Assembly (NCBI GenBank): GCA_025453375.1
Contig: JALOQT010000071.1
Location: forward strand, 1-5,918
DNA length: 5,918 nucleotides
Source of the DNA: Phycisphaerales bacterium
GTDB taxonomy: Bacteria > Planctomycetota > Phycisphaerae > Phycisphaerales > UBA1924
Direction: 5' to 3'
Positions 5,292 through 5,918 of this stretch are shown here, one piece after another. The notes under the pieces are model-generated. The model did no database searches. It saw only the letters and a list, made by a program, of their open reading frames with translations, and was not told the origin of the DNA. A program made the translations under genes and the position numbers. The first letter of the stretch is position 1. Each line of letters opens with the position of its first letter.

Positions 5292-5873
5292 TCAGCCGCT
5301 GATGACCATGCCGACGCGTGCGTCGTGCGGCTGCATGGGCACGTGTTCGGCCAGTTGGCAGGCGAAGCAAACGCCCAGGCGGCGTGCGAGATCGACGCGC
5401 GCCAGGTAGCGGTCGTAGAACCCACCGCCGCGGCCGAGGCGTCCGCCCTGCGCGTCAAACGCGACGCCCGGCACCAGCACGCAGGCGAGGGCCTCTGGCT
5501 CGATGCGCGGGCCGTCCCACCCGGCCTTGGGCACCATGACGCCGCGGGCCTCGAGGGCCAGATCATCCGGCCAACACTGGATGCGAATCGCCCGCATCGC
5601 CACGCCCTGCCAATCGACGCTCGGCACGCAGACGATCGCGCCGGCGGCCAGCAAGTCATGCGCGAGCGGGGCGATGTCCACCTCAAAGGGCATCGGGGCG
5701 TAGAGCAGGATCGCCGGTGGCTCGCCATGGCGAGCCGACAGCGCGCGGGCGATCGGCGCGGCGAGGCGCAACGACGCGACGGCGCGGGCTGAGCCTTCGG
5801 CGCGGTCGGCCAGCGTCATCGCGCCGAGGCGGGACTTGATCGTGTTGCGAAGGGCGAGTTTGTCGGTCAGCAC
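5292..5873 (-). CDS. fau: 5-formyltetrahydrofolate cyclo-ligase
   Basis: The enzyme converts 5-formyltetrahydrofolate plus ATP to 5,10-methenyltetrahydrofolate in the cytoplasm, returning folate to the one-carbon pool. The 193-residue length fits the family. Seen: the N-terminal 'KLALR' (5-9) that sits near the start in this family; 'FEVDIAPLAHDLLAAG' (63-78), the substrate-side Glu region; 'LVPGVAFDAQGGRLGRGGGFYDR' split over 133-155, the family signature with the Gly-rich phosphate-binding loop; and the C-terminal 'LAEHVPMQPHDARVGMVISG' (174-193). The start is GTG at 5873; no Shine-Dalgarno is visible, and the frame stays open to the window's right edge without another ATG, GTG or TTG, so a start beyond 5918 cannot be excluded. 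It faces mutY tail to tail and is probably transcribed separately. Confidence 0.92.
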   Translation of the reverse strand: MLTDKLALRNTIKSRLGAMTLADRAEGSARAVASLRLAAPIARALSARHGEPPAILLYAPMPFEVDIAPLAHDLLAAGAIVCVPSVDWQGVAMRAIRIQCWPDDLALEARGVMVPKAGWDGPRIEPEALACVLVPGVAFDAQGGRLGRGGGFYDRYLARVDLARRLGVCFACQLAEHVPMQPHDARVGMVISG

Positions 5874-5918
5874 GTGGCATCGTTCGCGTGATGCCGCCGC
5901 GGCTCCACGGCCAAAGCG

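Noticed and set aside
4399..5370. 323-codon minus-strand ORF opposite mutY and overlapping the cyclo-ligase 3' end
   Set aside because: Its composition is low-complexity Ala/Ser/Pro/Arg and it conflicts with two well-supported genes.
5217..5792. 191-codon plus-strand ORF opposite the cyclo-ligase
   Set aside because: It lies opposite a gene with an unmistakable family signature, and its translation shows no motif or ribosome binding site.

Overview
The window looks like a piece of chromosome from a planctomycete, most likely of the class Phycisphaerae. The reasons are the very high GC content, the frequent GTG starts, and above all a membrane protein with the 'CxxC-x-YDLRG ... CPECG' zinc-ribbon signature that recurs in membrane proteins of that group. 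This taxonomic call is an inference from family knowledge; no marker gene was compared. No rRNA, tRNA, CRISPR array, insertion sequence or phage gene was seen.

Layout, left to right: (1) the 3' end of an unrecognised, helix-rich protein that runs in from the left edge (1-744, +). (2) A 220-base gap holding two near-identical GAAC-N3-GTTC palindromes. (3) An exported fasciclin-domain protein (965-1651, +) with a good ribosome binding site and a Gly-Cys-Gly rich mature N-terminus. It is followed by a foldable 3' stretch and a strong 15-bp UUCG-loop hairpin terminator (1764-1797). (4) A 526-residue membrane protein with a zinc ribbon between two membrane segments (1853-3433, +). (5) A short GTG-started reading frame (3452-3616, +) with its own ribosome binding site. 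Its first 20 residues resemble the first 20 residues of the preceding gene, so it looks like a cut-off paralogue or an upstream coupling ORF. (6) A stand-alone Nfu/NifU N-terminal-domain protein (3552-3881, +) joined by a 4-base GTGA overlap to (7) mutY, an A/G-specific adenine glycosylase (3878-5242, +). (8) A hairpin in the convergent gap and, on the minus strand, 5-formyltetrahydrofolate cyclo-ligase (5292-5873). The last 45 bases hold no gene start that I can support.

The most coherent functional unit is nfu-mutY: a small protein of an iron-sulfur-assembly family is translationally coupled to a DNA glycosylase that needs a [4Fe-4S] cluster. MutY here has an unusual cysteine spacing in the cluster loop (C-x8-C-x2-C-x9-C instead of C-x6-C-x2-C-x5-C). 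Both genes carry Gly/Ser-rich inserts encoded by long G-tracts that fit the G-quadruplex pattern on the coding strand. The other genes appear to be independent housekeeping or cell-envelope functions. I do not see a clear new defence or mobile system. The best leads are the nfu-mutY pairing, the G-tract islands, the odd Fe-S loop, and the paralogue-like fragment in front of nfu.
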